From positions 62,001 to 126,000 of the forward strand of contig JBFLXA010000002.1 in the NCBI GenBank assembly GCA_040757575.1: a stretch of 64,000 bases of DNA, given 5' to 3'. Below the pieces are notes generated by a model that had not been told where the DNA came from, did not search any database, and saw only the letters and a program-made list of their open reading frames with translations. The position numbers were made by a program, and so were the translations under genes. Shown here piece by piece: positions 51,516 to 60,865 of this stretch (its first letter is position 1; every line of letters starts with the position of its first letter). Source of the DNA: PFJX01 sp040757575. GTDB taxonomy: Bacteria; Pseudomonadota; Gammaproteobacteria; Burkholderiales; Thiobacillaceae.

Positions 51516-52750
51516 TTTCTAGTCTGAACCTCTGACAACAGCTTTGTATATTGCCTGGTCACGTGTTCCCAACTCATGTGCGCCAGCAATCGGGTACGTA
51601 TTCTGAAGGCTTGAGCCCTAGCAGCCTCGGGCTGCTTCAGCGAATTGACTATGTGTTCAGCCAGGTCTTGCGGCAACCGTGGATTGACCCTGAGGTTGGT
51701 GTCCTCCGGTTCCAGGATGTCATCCAGCGCGGGCAGATCGCCCACGATGACAGGGCAGGCACAGGCAAGGGCCTCCACTGTGACAAGTCCCAGCCCTTCC
51801 CGATCGCCTGAAGACGCTTCCACGAATGGCGCGACAAAGAGCGCGGCACGCCGATACAACGCAGGTAGTTCAGCATGAGGAAGCGCTCCAAGAAACCTGA
51901 CCTTGCCACCGATACCCAGGGTTTCAGCAAGGGTTCGCAACAAACGCTCTTCAGGCCCACGGCCCACAATAGTCAAGTGCGACTGCGGTATCTTAGCCAC
52001 CACCAAGGGCATGGCTTCCAGCAACAAGCGCAGCCCCTTTTTTTCTACTAGGCGGCCAACAAACAACAATTCATGACTGCTTCTGGCATCTGTCGTGTCA
52101 GGTGTAAACACATCGAAATCAACGCCCATCGGCACGACATGAACCTCACTAGGCTGAGCGCCCAAGTGAGTTGCCTCAGCCACCATGGTCTGGCTGACAA
52201 CGGTAATCATGTTTGCCTCCCTTACCACCCAATTCTTGAGCCAAATCATAGGTGAACTGCGCAACGCAAACAGGTCGCCACCGTGAGCGGTGAGCAGCAT
52301 CGGCACCGGCTTGCGCTGAAACAGACGCAGGCCAGCATAGACCAGTCCTTGTGGAATGATCCAATGGGCGTGTACACATGTCGGCTGCAGTTTGTGTACG
52401 AGGCGCCAACTCTTCCAATACATCCCGAGGAAGAACAATGGCACTAACAGCCATTTCCAGGGGTGATGCCTGAGATTACTGAGAATGCCACCGCCATGTA
52501 CGATGCTTTCGAGGGCACCTGGCGCATATCTGAAGCGGTGGACGACGACCCCATCCAGTACTTCCTCAGCGAGGGCGCCACGCGCGTGAGGGCAGACAAC
52601 ATGCACCTCGAATGCCTCTGTAAGCCTGCGGCAAAGCGCGTGAACAAATCCAGGCTCAGGATCGCCAGACCAGCGTGGGTAGGTGGATGCCAGCACCAAT
52701 AGACGGGGGGCAAATTGTCCGGTAGACGTCTGCGTTGACAAGCGCCCCAC
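51512..52750 (-). CDS. Family 4 glycosyltransferase
   Basis: A 412-residue GT-B fold retaining transferase. The opening PRLLVLASTYPRWSGDPEPGFVHALCRRL is a common GT4 motif. LLFVGRLVEKKGLRLLLEAMPLV (about 228-250) and the EX7E region (EASSGDREGLGLVTVEALACACPVIVGD, about 310-337) are conserved. The N-domain has a hydrophobic segment (about 86-108) likely to touch the membrane. GTG start; its G is shared with the upstream TAG stop. Probably adds a sugar to the lipid-linked glycan. Confidence 0.9.
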   Translation of the reverse strand: MGRLSTQTSTGQFAPRLLVLASTYPRWSGDPEPGFVHALCRRLTEAFEVHVVCPHARGALAEEVLDGVVVHRFRYAPGALESIVHGGGILSNLRHHPWKWLLVPLFFLGMYWKSWRLVHKLQPTCVHAHWIIPQGLVYAGLRLFQRKPVPMLLTAHGGDLFALRSSPMIWLKNWVVREANMITVVSQTMVAEATHLGAQPSEVHVVPMGVDFDVFTPDTTDARSSHELLFVGRLVEKKGLRLLLEAMPLVVAKIPQSHLTIVGRGPEERLLRTLAETLGIGGKVRFLGALPHAELPALYRRAALFVAPFVEASSGDREGLGLVTVEALACACPVIVGDLPALDDILEPEDTNLRVNPRLPQDLAEHIVNSLKQPEAARAQAFRIRTRLLAHMSWEHVTRQYTKLLSEVQTRK

Positions 52751-53616
52751 TACTTCTCGGTATCCTTGTAATGCAAAGCCGTGATCTGCTCAGAAACGAT
52801 TCCAATCAGAAATGTCAGGATGGAAGTCGTGAACATCAGCGCACTCATGTTGGTAAAGCGCCCTTCCGTAACAAGCGTATAAGCGTAATAGACAGAACCC
52901 AGACAAAAAAACGTCAGGCTCACTGGTAAAAATAGTCGAAAAGGTGAATACAAAGTGCCAATGCGTAAAATAATGAGTAGAAAGCGCATACCGTCTTTCA
53001 GTGGATGCAGATGACTTTTTCCCTCGCGTCGTCTAGCCGAGATCGGAACGTAATTGACCGCGTAGCCAGCCCTAAAGAAACTCATTGTAATGGTGGTGGG
53101 GTAGGAAAACCCGTTTGGTAATAAATGCAGAAACTTACGGAATTTAGCCGCGCGAGCAGCACGATACCCTGAGGTCAGGTCCTCTACGCGATGCCCCACC
53201 ATCCAGGTAGCCAAACGGTTAAATGCCGTATTTCCTAATGCTCTATGAGCTCCTGCGTGTGAATCAAATTGGCGGGCGCCTACGACCATGTCATAGCCTT
53301 GTTCCAATTGCGCCAGCAACCGGGGAATATCTGCGGGATCATGTTGACCGTCAGCATCTAGAAAAACCAAGATATCACCCGTCGCCGCTCGCGCCCCCGA
53401 TTTTACAGCAGCACCATTTCCCATAGAATATGGATGACGAATGATTTTCACACCTTGCTCTAGGCAAATTCGAGTGGTCGAATCTATGGAACCATCATCG
53501 ACCACCAGCAGCTCCGCGCCAGGGCACATTTTCCTAATCTCAGGCATCAGCCGACGCAATGAACCCTCTTCATTGCGGCTTGGCAAAATTATTGATACGC
53601 TCCCTTCAGCTTCCAT
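52750..53616 (-). CDS. Polyprenol-phosphate glycosyltransferase, DPM1-like GT2
   Basis: A 288-residue membrane GT2. The catalytic domain opens VSIILPSRNEEGSLRRLMPEI, with VVDDGSIDSTTRI and ILVFLDADGQHDPADIP (DxD at about 92). VEDLTSGYRAARAAKF is also characteristic. Two C-terminal helices lie at about 224-246 (PFRLFLPVSLTFFCLGSVYYAY) and 256-275. This layout fits enzymes making polyprenyl-phosphate sugars for periplasmic GT-C transferases. It overlaps the adjacent GT-C gene by 11 bases, which supports a shared pathway. Confidence 0.85.
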   Translation of the reverse strand: MEAEGSVSIILPSRNEEGSLRRLMPEIRKMCPGAELLVVDDGSIDSTTRICLEQGVKIIRHPYSMGNGAAVKSGARAATGDILVFLDADGQHDPADIPRLLAQLEQGYDMVVGARQFDSHAGAHRALGNTAFNRLATWMVGHRVEDLTSGYRAARAAKFRKFLHLLPNGFSYPTTITMSFFRAGYAVNYVPISARRREGKSHLHPLKDGMRFLLIILRIGTLYSPFRLFLPVSLTFFCLGSVYYAYTLVTEGRFTNMSALMFTTSILTFLIGIVSEQITALHYKDTEK

Positions 53617-55453
53617 TCTCTATCACCAGTTGGCTAATTGTAGACAATTCTTTCAGCTTCTTCAAGATTGCAACCTTTGTTTTTGGTGGAAGATTTGCTG
53701 TGTTATTATATATATATTGATAATACTTGTATGCACGCTCAAAATAGCCCATATCGCTCAGCAACCCTGCATGAGCCAAATGTAACTCCAATGAATCGTA
53801 TCGACTAGGAATGGGGCGACGATAGATAGCTGTGTTAATCAGATCCAGCAATGTATCCCCATTTACATATTCACATTGCCTTTTATTGCTGGCAATATAT
53901 AGCGAATAGAGCATTTGGTTTGCATAAATACTCCAATTTCCTTGCGCAATAGACGCCCGTGTTTCACTGATCAACGCTGCTGGCGGCGGCCGATCATTGC
54001 AATACGTATACAAACGAAACAATTGCAAGCCAGGATCCGTAGGCCCTATAGACTCAGCTTTCGAGATTAGGTCGCGCGCACTTTCGAAAGAATTTAAGCC
54101 AAGATGAAGCGCCGACATACCAATCAAAGCACGCCTAGAGTCTGGATGATCGACATACTGTCCATATACAAATGTCGCTTGATCTTTCCAGCCAGCCGCC
54201 CGGAAAAATGCGAGCAACGACATAATGCAAATCAATGAAATTACAGCTAAATATCCAAGATATTCGACCTGCAACTTGTTTCCCAGTTTAGACAGGCCCA
54301 CTTGCCCGTAATATATTGTCGGCAATAATAGCCCCCAAACTGCCATGTAATTTCGGTGCTCAAACACCATTTCAAGTGGCAAAAAAGAAGACTCAACCGC
54401 GTGAGCCAAGAAAAACCACAGTACCCCTAGCGTGAAAAGTGGCAGCCTTTTAGACAGCAACACTGCTAGAGCTACAATAAACATCAACCCAGAAAGCATT
54501 GTGCCAGTCATCCAACCAAATGCCCTGATCACAGGAAAATCATCGTGATACAATCCCATTGAAGTTATGTCCGGCACAAAAACCAAGCCCATATAAAAAT
54601 ATATCACGTGAATCTGGGTCATCAGCCTTTCTGTCAAAGTAAAGTCTCTGACATCGTAACCAATCATCAGCTTATCGAAACTCTCTACAAAATACCACGC
54701 ACCGTATAACATCGGGGCGACACACAGCATCAGCACGACAGCAATAAGTGTTTTTTTCTGTTTTTCGCAACTAGCTTCAAATCTGAATATAACAACCTCA
54801 ATCAAGAGTACAAAAAACGGCAACAGCAGTCCGGTTTCCTTGCTCAATGCGGCTGGAGGAGTAAAAAAAGCGATACCTAACGTGCACAAAAGCAAACCAT
54901 TACCATGCCCTGCCAGCATTCGCTTTCGACCCAACACATACACAAGCATCCCCATAATCATAAACAGCATAGAGAATTGTGCCATTCTCTGTACTACATA
55001 CAGCACTGTACTGACCTGTAGTGGGTGCAGCAACCATGCAATTGCGGTCACTAATGCGGCAATTGTTGCTTGGTTATTCGTGACCCCTCTGACCGCCTGC
55101 ATCAGTTGTTTTCCAAAAATATACAACCCAATGCCGCAAAAAATGTGCAACATCAAATTTGTTAGTTTGAAACTGAAAGTGGCCTCACCAAATAGCCCAT
55201 AATTGGCCATGAATGAAAGCATTGGTATCGGCCTGCCAAACAATCCACTATGATTACTTCTCATGGTTTCAATAACTGTCCCCCATGAATATGAAGTCAG
55301 ATTCGCAGGTCCCAGGTTTGCAAAGTCATCCAATAGGAATGGCCCTGATAACGCCTGTGCGTATATTGCAGCACAAATAATGATAGCAATTAGCAGTAAG
55401 CCCCAGCTCTGTCGACTTGTAGACTTTATTATGCTTAATACCCGCCTTTGCAT
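53606..55453 (-). CDS. TMTC-like multi-pass GT-C protein with C-terminal TPR region
   Basis: A 615-residue polytopic membrane protein. The first helix (about 18-36) is followed by FLLDDFANLGPA, with Asp42-Asp43 at the place where GT-C enzymes carry their catalytic acidic pair. GRPIPMLSFMANYGLFGEATFSFKLTNL and HPLQVSTVLYVVQRM are blocks shared with TMTC/DUF1736-type proteins. About ten helices end near residue 400. A helical TPR-like region (430-600) is probably periplasmic. It lies directly downstream of a pilin gene, so a pilin O-glycosyltransferase role similar in concept to TfpW is proposed. AT-rich. Confidence 0.7.
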   Translation of the reverse strand: MQRRVLSIIKSTSRQSWGLLLIAIIICAAIYAQALSGPFLLDDFANLGPANLTSYSWGTVIETMRSNHSGLFGRPIPMLSFMANYGLFGEATFSFKLTNLMLHIFCGIGLYIFGKQLMQAVRGVTNNQATIAALVTAIAWLLHPLQVSTVLYVVQRMAQFSMLFMIMGMLVYVLGRKRMLAGHGNGLLLCTLGIAFFTPPAALSKETGLLLPFFVLLIEVVIFRFEASCEKQKKTLIAVVLMLCVAPMLYGAWYFVESFDKLMIGYDVRDFTLTERLMTQIHVIYFYMGLVFVPDITSMGLYHDDFPVIRAFGWMTGTMLSGLMFIVALAVLLSKRLPLFTLGVLWFFLAHAVESSFLPLEMVFEHRNYMAVWGLLLPTIYYGQVGLSKLGNKLQVEYLGYLAVISLICIMSLLAFFRAAGWKDQATFVYGQYVDHPDSRRALIGMSALHLGLNSFESARDLISKAESIGPTDPGLQLFRLYTYCNDRPPPAALISETRASIAQGNWSIYANQMLYSLYIASNKRQCEYVNGDTLLDLINTAIYRRPIPSRYDSLELHLAHAGLLSDMGYFERAYKYYQYIYNNTANLPPKTKVAILKKLKELSTISQLVIENGS

Positions 55454-55468
55454 TTACCCCCCTACAAG

Positions 55469-55493
55469 AAAAAAGCCCCTCAGTTGAGGGGCT
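55469..55493 (-). terminator. Intrinsic terminator of the pilin gene
   Basis: AGCCCCTCA-GT-TGAGGGGCT is a perfect nine-base stem (55474-55493 with its two-base loop). On the minus strand it is followed by TTTTTT. It lies 26 bases past the pilin stop and just before the GT-C gene, so only read-through would reach the glycan genes. Confidence 0.9.
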
Positions 55494-55518
55494 GTCAAAC
55501 TTTGTCGTGCAGAACAAA

Positions 55519-55947
55519 TTAGGGACAGAGTGAAGGCGCCATCGTTGTGCAAGTTCCAGATTTAGCCCAAGAAGTACCAGTCGCCCCAACAGTAGGAGTC
55601 AAAATCAAAGTTGGGTTGGTACTGTCAACGTTCCGGGATACCAAGGTAATGACCCCAGACGCTACAGAACTACCAGTCGCATCGAGGTAGCCGAGGCTTG
55701 CGATATCTGGAATACCATTGCTGTTGTCATCACAACCGGTAAGCGTTCCCAAAGTCTGGGCACAAATTTCCACAGCAGTCTTGTAACCAGAGGCCAAAGA
55801 CACGACCTCCGCAAACTTGGCTTTCTTCGTGTAGTTCTGATATGCCGGCACCGCAATGGCCGCCAGAATGCCGATGATGGCCACGACGATCAGCAGTTCG
55901 ATCAGGGTGAAGCCGGATTGGCCGGTTCGCATTTGCTTGACGTTCAT
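55519..55947 (-). CDS. pilA: Type IV major pilin, PilA-like
   Basis: A 142-residue prepilin. Leader MNVKQMRTGQSG, then FTLIELLIVVAIIGILAAIAVPAYQNYT: Phe1, Glu5 and the classical alpha-1 helix. The globular part has cysteines at ICAQTLGTLTGCDD and a C-terminal disulfide-loop pair (GTCTTMAPSLC). It is Ser/Thr rich near the end, possible O-glycosylation sites. AGGAG precedes the ATG, a sigma-54-like element lies 55-70 bases upstream and a strong terminator follows. It is a type IVa pilin distinct from the msh pilins, and the rest of its machinery is not in the window. Confidence 0.95.
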   Translation of the reverse strand: MNVKQMRTGQSGFTLIELLIVVAIIGILAAIAVPAYQNYTKKAKFAEVVSLASGYKTAVEICAQTLGTLTGCDDNSNGIPDIASLGYLDATGSSVASGVITLVSRNVDSTNPTLILTPTVGATGTSWAKSGTCTTMAPSLCP

Positions 55948-56257
55948 TTCATGCTCCTGTGTGGTTGATCATTCGCGCCCTTGCGGGCTGCGCAAACATC
56001 TACGCGAGTTTCGTGCCACTTCTGTCAGTTCGCGTGCGCCCCCTGTATATCGGCGTCCGGCGGCATAACTTTAGGGGCCCCCCTTACCGGGTTGTACCAG
56101 CCGGGACTGCGGCGTCTTGTGAGACTGAATCTATGGCATGCTCTCTTGACCCCGACCTGTTGTAATCGGTTTTTGCCCGTGATTACTCGGCGCAGTAGCG
56201 TCCTCTATGTGACGATTTACGGCACGTAGTTGACGTAGATGGATGCATTCCGCGTTT
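55948..56257. other. Divergent spacer between pilin and helicase genes
   Basis: About 310 bases without a supported gene. It holds the sigma-54-like pilin promoter at 56003-56018. The remainder has mixed composition. No convincing helicase promoter, tRNA or repeat is visible; TTGACC at about 56146 lacks a good -10 at correct spacing. Confidence 0.6.
56003..56018 (-). promoter_or_regulatory. Sigma-54-like promoter of the pilin gene
   Basis: On the minus strand the sequence reads TGGCACGAAACTCGCG: a perfect -24 TGGCAC and a -12 TCGC (one mismatch to TTGC), with GG and GC ten bases apart. A start near 55,992 would give a leader of about 45 bases. Type IV pilin genes of Pseudomonas and relatives are sigma-54/PilR controlled. 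Confidence 0.55.
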
Positions 56258-59200
56258 ATGACCGTATTCGTTCACAGCCCCCTCAGCCCCACCCATAGCG
56301 CCGTAGTCGAAGCCTGCGCCGGCAGCGGCAAGACCTGGCTGCTGGTTTCACGCATGATCCGCTTGTTGCTGGCGGGGGCTCAGCCATCCGAGTTGCTGGC
56401 CATCACCTTCACCCGCAAGGCGGCGGAGGAGATGCGGGCGCGGCTGGATGCCTGGTTGCAGGATCTGGCCCTGCTGCCGGAGGCGGAGGCCCTGGATTTT
56501 CTAGTCCAGCGGGGTCTGGGGCTGGAGGAAGCCCGTGCTGCCCTGCCCCGGGCCCGGGGGCTGATGGAAGCGGTGCTTTCTGCCCGGCCCGGGCCCCTGA
56601 TCACCACGTTCCATGGCTGGTTTTTCCATCTGCTGGACCATGCCCCACTTTCCGTGCGGCCCGCCAGCGGCCTGGTGGAGCACCCGTCCCTTTTGCAGGA
56701 GGAGGCCTGGTATGCCCTTGCCGGTAGCCTCACCCGCCAGCCGGAGGGGCCAGAAGCCCAGGCATTTCGCACCCTGGTGGCTGAACTCTCCCTCGCCGGC
56801 CTGCGGGATTTGCTGGATGCTTTTTTGCATCACCGGGCGGAGTGGTGGGCCTGGGGCCAGGGGCTGGACGAAAGTTGCGCCTTCCTGGCCCGGACGCTGG
56901 GGGTGGAGGAAGGGGAAGACATACCCGGCGGGTTTTTCTCGGCCCCGGGGCGCCGGGCCGAACTGGAGGCCTATCTGGCCCTGGTGGCTCGCAATGGCGC
57001 AGCCGGCCTGGCCAAGGATGTCACCCGGGCGAGCCACCTAGAGGCCGTGCTGGAAAGCCTGAAGGAGCCTGCTCACCCCACCGCCGAAACCCTGGCCGAG
57101 CTGGGGGGGGTGCTGCTGACCCGGCAGGGCACGCCCCTGTCGGTCAAACCCAGCATGGCCATGGAACGCCGTATTGGTGGCGATGACATGGCCCGCTATA
57201 TAGATATGCATTACCGCCTTGCGGAAGCGGTACAGGTCAGCCTGGGGCGCCTGGCCGAACAGCAGGGCCTGGTGCTGAATCGCCTGGCCCTGACCCTGGG
57301 GCTGGCCTATGGGGCCGCCTATCAACAGTTGAAGGCCGACCAGGGCGCCCTGGATTTCACCGATGCAGAACTGGAGACCGCGCGCCTGCTGACGGAGGAA
57401 GCCAGCGCGGCAGCGGTGTTCATGAAGCTGGATGCCCGCTGGAAGCACCTGTTGCTGGATGAGTTCCAGGACACCAACCCCCTCCAGTGGGGCATTCTCC
57501 GGGCCTGGCTGGATGCCTATTGCGACACGGGCGAGCGGCCCACCGTGTTTCTGGTGGGGGATCCAAAACAATCCATCTACCGGTTCCGGCGAGCGGAGCC
57601 CCGCTTGTTCGCCACCGCCCAGGCCTGGCTGGCAGAACACTATGGCGCCGGCTACTTCCCCCAGAACGAAACCCGCCGCTGCGCCCCCCGGGTGGTGGCC
57701 TGGGTGAACGGGGTCTTTTCCAGCCACCCGGACTACCCCGGCTTCAATCCCCACGGCGCCCACCAGACGGCCTTGCCGGGCTGGTGTGAAATCCACGCCG
57801 CCGCCCCGCCTCCGGAACCGGAGGCCCCGCCCCCCGGCCTGCGCATGCCCCTGGACCGCCCCGCTCCGGCTTCGCCCCCCCGCCGGGCCGAAGAAGCGGC
57901 ATGGGTGGCAGCCCGCATTCAATCCCTGGTGGGCAGCCTGATGATCCAGGATTCGCCCCCCCGTCCTGCCCGCTATGGCGACATCACCGTGCTGTATGCC
58001 AAGCGGGCGGAAATCGACGTATTCGAGGCGGCCTTTCTGGCGGCGGGCATTCCCTTCGTGACCGACCGGCGGGGCGAACTGCTCCACACCCTGGAGGCCC
58101 GGGACATGGTGGCCCTGCTCACCAGCCTGGCGGACCCCCAGGACGATCTGGCCCTGGCCCATGCCCTCAAGTCCCCCCTGTTTGGCCTCCAGGATACTCA
58201 TTTGCAATACTTGTCCCGGTCCGGCGAAGGACCCTGGAGCCAGCGTCTGGAGACCTGGCACCAGGGCGGCACCGCCCCCGAACCCGTAGCCCGGGCCGCC
58301 CGCCTGCTGGCCCACTGGCAGGGCCTGGCCGGCCGCCTGCCGGTGCACGATCTGCTTGACCAGATCTTCGATAGCGCTGATGTGAGCGCCCACTACGATG
58401 CCGCCGTACCCGCCCCCATGGCGTCTACGGTGCGGGCCAATCTGGAGGGCTTTCTGGCCCTCTCCCTCTCCCTGTCCGGCGGGCGTTACCCCAGCCTGCC
58501 CCGCTTTCTGGACGAACTGAACCGCCTGCGGGACAAGGCGGGCCAGGAAGGCCCGGACGAGCCCCCCGCCGCTGCCGGCGACCGGGTGCGCATGCTTACC
58601 ATCCACAGCGCCAAGGGCCTGGAAGCCCCGGTGATCTTCCTCATCAAGGCCGACTCCGGCGGCGGCCGGAATGCCCCCTACGGCGTCCTGGTGGACTGGC
58701 CGCCGGAGGCGGGCCGGCCCCGGCATTTTTCCCTCCACGGCCCCAAGGACTGGCGGGGCCCGGGCCGGGACCCCCTGTTCCAGCAGGAAAAGGACCTGGC
58801 GGCGGTGGAAAACCTCAACTTGCTCTACGTGGCCATGACCCGGGCCCGGCAAGCCCTGTTTGTTTCCGGCCTGGCGGATCCACGAAAGGCCCCCAGGGGC
58901 GGCGACGCGGAGACTTCGGCGGACGCTGAGCCCCCCCAGACTGACCCGGCCGACAACTGGCTCGCCCAGCTCACCCAGGCCCTGGCGCAAACCGACATGA
59001 CCCGCTTGCCGGAAATGGCCTGGGGTAACCCACAGCCTGATACGCACCCCGGCCCTGCCCCTGCCGTTACTCCGGCCCCGCCCGCCCTCCTGCCGGCCAT
59101 CGGCAGCCGCCGGGCACCGGATACCCCGGAATCCCGCTATGGCACCCTGCTCCACGCCTGGCTGGAGCATGCCACCCAGGGCCTGGATGCCCAGGCCATC

Positions 59201-59602
59201 CGCACCCTGCTAGACCTGGACGCCGCGGAGGCCGATGCCCTGGCCACCCAGGCCCGCACCCTCCTGGCCATTCCCGAACTGGCGCCCGCCTTCCGCCCCG
59301 GCGCCCACAAGGCCGCCCATAACGAACTGGAGTTCCTGGACGCGGATGGCCGCACGGCACGCATGGATCGTCTGGTGGAGTTCGATCGTGAAGTCTGGGT
59401 GCTGGACTACAAGAGCGGCGGTCAGGCCGAACCGGACCTGGCCCGTCGCGCCCAGCCCCACCTGCCCCAGATGGCCCGCTACGCCCAGGCCGCCCGGGCC
59501 CTCTACCCCGGCAAGGCGGTGCGCGCCGTGCTGGTGTTCGGGGATGGGGGGGTGTACTGGTGCCCGGAGGAGGCAAAGCCGAGCCCGGGATCCTGCATAT
59601 AG
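56258..59602 (+). CDS. UvrD/RecB-like helicase-nuclease (AddA-type)
   Basis: A protein of about 1114 residues (five more if ATG 56243 is used) with a superfamily 1 helicase core. Walker A VEACAGSGKTWLL is at about 18-28, ITFTRKAAEEMRARL is motif Ia, HLLLDEFQDTNPLQW is motif II and VFLVGDPKQSIYRFRRAEP is motif III. LTIHSAKGLEAPVIFL and LLYVAMTRARQALFVSGL are late motifs. A C-terminal RecB-type nuclease follows (TARMDRLVEF, VWVLDYKSGG, QMARYAQAARALYP) with its DYK catalytic residues. This is the AddA/RecB plan for double-strand end processing. No AddB/RecC/RecD partner is next to it. Confidence 0.9.
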   Translation: MTVFVHSPLSPTHSAVVEACAGSGKTWLLVSRMIRLLLAGAQPSELLAITFTRKAAEEMRARLDAWLQDLALLPEAEALDFLVQRGLGLEEARAALPRARGLMEAVLSARPGPLITTFHGWFFHLLDHAPLSVRPASGLVEHPSLLQEEAWYALAGSLTRQPEGPEAQAFRTLVAELSLAGLRDLLDAFLHHRAEWWAWGQGLDESCAFLARTLGVEEGEDIPGGFFSAPGRRAELEAYLALVARNGAAGLAKDVTRASHLEAVLESLKEPAHPTAETLAELGGVLLTRQGTPLSVKPSMAMERRIGGDDMARYIDMHYRLAEAVQVSLGRLAEQQGLVLNRLALTLGLAYGAAYQQLKADQGALDFTDAELETARLLTEEASAAAVFMKLDARWKHLLLDEFQDTNPLQWGILRAWLDAYCDTGERPTVFLVGDPKQSIYRFRRAEPRLFATAQAWLAEHYGAGYFPQNETRRCAPRVVAWVNGVFSSHPDYPGFNPHGAHQTALPGWCEIHAAAPPPEPEAPPPGLRMPLDRPAPASPPRRAEEAAWVAARIQSLVGSLMIQDSPPRPARYGDITVLYAKRAEIDVFEAAFLAAGIPFVTDRRGELLHTLEARDMVALLTSLADPQDDLALAHALKSPLFGLQDTHLQYLSRSGEGPWSQRLETWHQGGTAPEPVARAARLLAHWQGLAGRLPVHDLLDQIFDSADVSAHYDAAVPAPMASTVRANLEGFLALSLSLSGGRYPSLPRFLDELNRLRDKAGQEGPDEPPAAAGDRVRMLTIHSAKGLEAPVIFLIKADSGGGRNAPYGVLVDWPPEAGRPRHFSLHGPKDWRGPGRDPLFQQEKDLAAVENLNLLYVAMTRARQALFVSGLADPRKAPRGGDAETSADAEPPQTDPADNWLAQLTQALAQTDMTRLPEMAWGNPQPDTHPGPAPAVTPAPPALLPAIGSRRAPDTPESRYGTLLHAWLEHATQGLDAQAIRTLLDLDAAEADALATQARTLLAIPELAPAFRPGAHKAAHNELEFLDADGRTARMDRLVEFDREVWVLDYKSGGQAEPDLARRAQPHLPQMARYAQAARALYPGKAVRAVLVFGDGGVYWCPEEAKPSPGSCI

Positions 59603-59632
59603 AATAGCTGCGTCATCCACAGGAACCCCGCC

Positions 59633-60862
59633 ATGCCCGTCAATCTCGCCACCCCCGATCCCGCTTCCCTGCTCCCCGTGCCCGGTGTCGAACTGGGCAT
59701 TGCCTCTGCCGGCATCAAGAAACCCGGTCGCAAGGACGTACTGGTGATGACCATCGCCCCGGATTCGGAAGTGGTGGGCGTATTCACCCAGAACCGCTTC
59801 TGCGCCGCCCCGGTGACGGTCTGCAAGGAACACCTGCACGGCGAGGGACACATCCGCGCCCTGGTGGTGAATACCGGCAACGCCAACGCCGGCACCGGCG
59901 AGGAAGGCCTGGCCCGGGCCCGGCGCACCTGCACCAGCCTGGCGGAGCACCTGGGCCTGAAGGCCGAGCAGATCCTGCCCTTCTCCACCGGGGTGATCCT
60001 GGAGCCCCTGCCGGTGGACAAGATCGAGGCCGCCCTGCCCGCCGCCATCGCCGACCTGAAGCCCGCCAACTGGGCCACCGCCGCCGAGGCCATCATGACC
60101 ACCGACATCGTCGCCAAGGCCGCCAGCCGCAAGGTGGCCCTGGACGGGGTGGAGTTCGCTGTCACCGGCATCGCCAAGGGCTCGGGGATGATCCACCCCA
60201 ACATGGCCACCATGCTGTCCTTCCTGGCCACCGACGCCCCGGTGTCCTGCGAGGCCCTGGAAGCCATGCTGCGCCATGCGGTGAACAAGTCCTTCAACTG
60301 CATCACCGTGGACGGCGACACCTCCACCAACGACTCCTGCATCCTCATCGCCACCGGGGCCACGCCGGCGCCGGTGATCATGGACGACGGCGACCCCCGC
60401 TTCGCCAGCCTGCAATCCGCCGTTACCGAAGTCATGGTGCAGCTGGCCCAGGCCATCGTGCGGGACGGTGAAGGCGCCACCAAGTTCATGGAAGTGCGCG
60501 TGGAAGGCGGCAAGGACGAGGCCGAGTGCAAGCAGGTGGCCTACGCCATCGCCCGTTCGCCCCTGGTAAAAACCGCCTTCTTCGCCTCAGACCCCAACCT
60601 GGGCCGCATCCTGGCCGCCGTGGGCTATGCCGGCATCGCCGACCTTGACGTGGAACGCATCCGCCTCTGGCTGGGCAACGTGCTGGTGGCCGAAAAGGGA
60701 GGTCGCGCCGCCGCCTACCAGGAAGCCGAAGGCGCCCGGGTGATGGCGGAGCCGGAAATCGCCGTGCGGGTGGATCTGGCCCGGGGCGACACGGTGGCAA
60801 CCGTATGGACCTGCGATTTCTCTTACGACTACGTGAAGATCAACGCTGAGTACCGCACCTGA
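59633..60862 (+). CDS. argJ: Bifunctional ornithine acetyltransferase / N-acetylglutamate synthase
   Basis: Recycles the acetyl group in arginine synthesis. It has 409 residues and self-cleaves to alpha and beta chains: the site is KGSGMIHPNMATMLSFLATD (about 185-204), cutting before the Thr of NMATMLSF. GVFTQNRFCAAPVTVCKEHL and VNTGNANAGTGEEGLARARR are classical N-terminal blocks, and the C-terminus ends NAEYRT. TAGAAT at 59600-59605 is a possible -10, 27 bases before the ATG. It is followed after three bases by the DUF815 gene. Confidence 0.97.
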   Translation: MPVNLATPDPASLLPVPGVELGIASAGIKKPGRKDVLVMTIAPDSEVVGVFTQNRFCAAPVTVCKEHLHGEGHIRALVVNTGNANAGTGEEGLARARRTCTSLAEHLGLKAEQILPFSTGVILEPLPVDKIEAALPAAIADLKPANWATAAEAIMTTDIVAKAASRKVALDGVEFAVTGIAKGSGMIHPNMATMLSFLATDAPVSCEALEAMLRHAVNKSFNCITVDGDTSTNDSCILIATGATPAPVIMDDGDPRFASLQSAVTEVMVQLAQAIVRDGEGATKFMEVRVEGGKDEAECKQVAYAIARSPLVKTAFFASDPNLGRILAAVGYAGIADLDVERIRLWLGNVLVAEKGGRAAAYQEAEGARVMAEPEIAVRVDLARGDTVATVWTCDFSYDYVKINAEYRT

Positions 60863-60865
60863 GCC

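Noticed and set aside
54600..54615. A second parS-like sequence (TATATCACGTGAATCT)
   Set aside because: It has the central CACGTGAA but four mismatches at the flanks, in AT-rich DNA; not distinguishable from chance.
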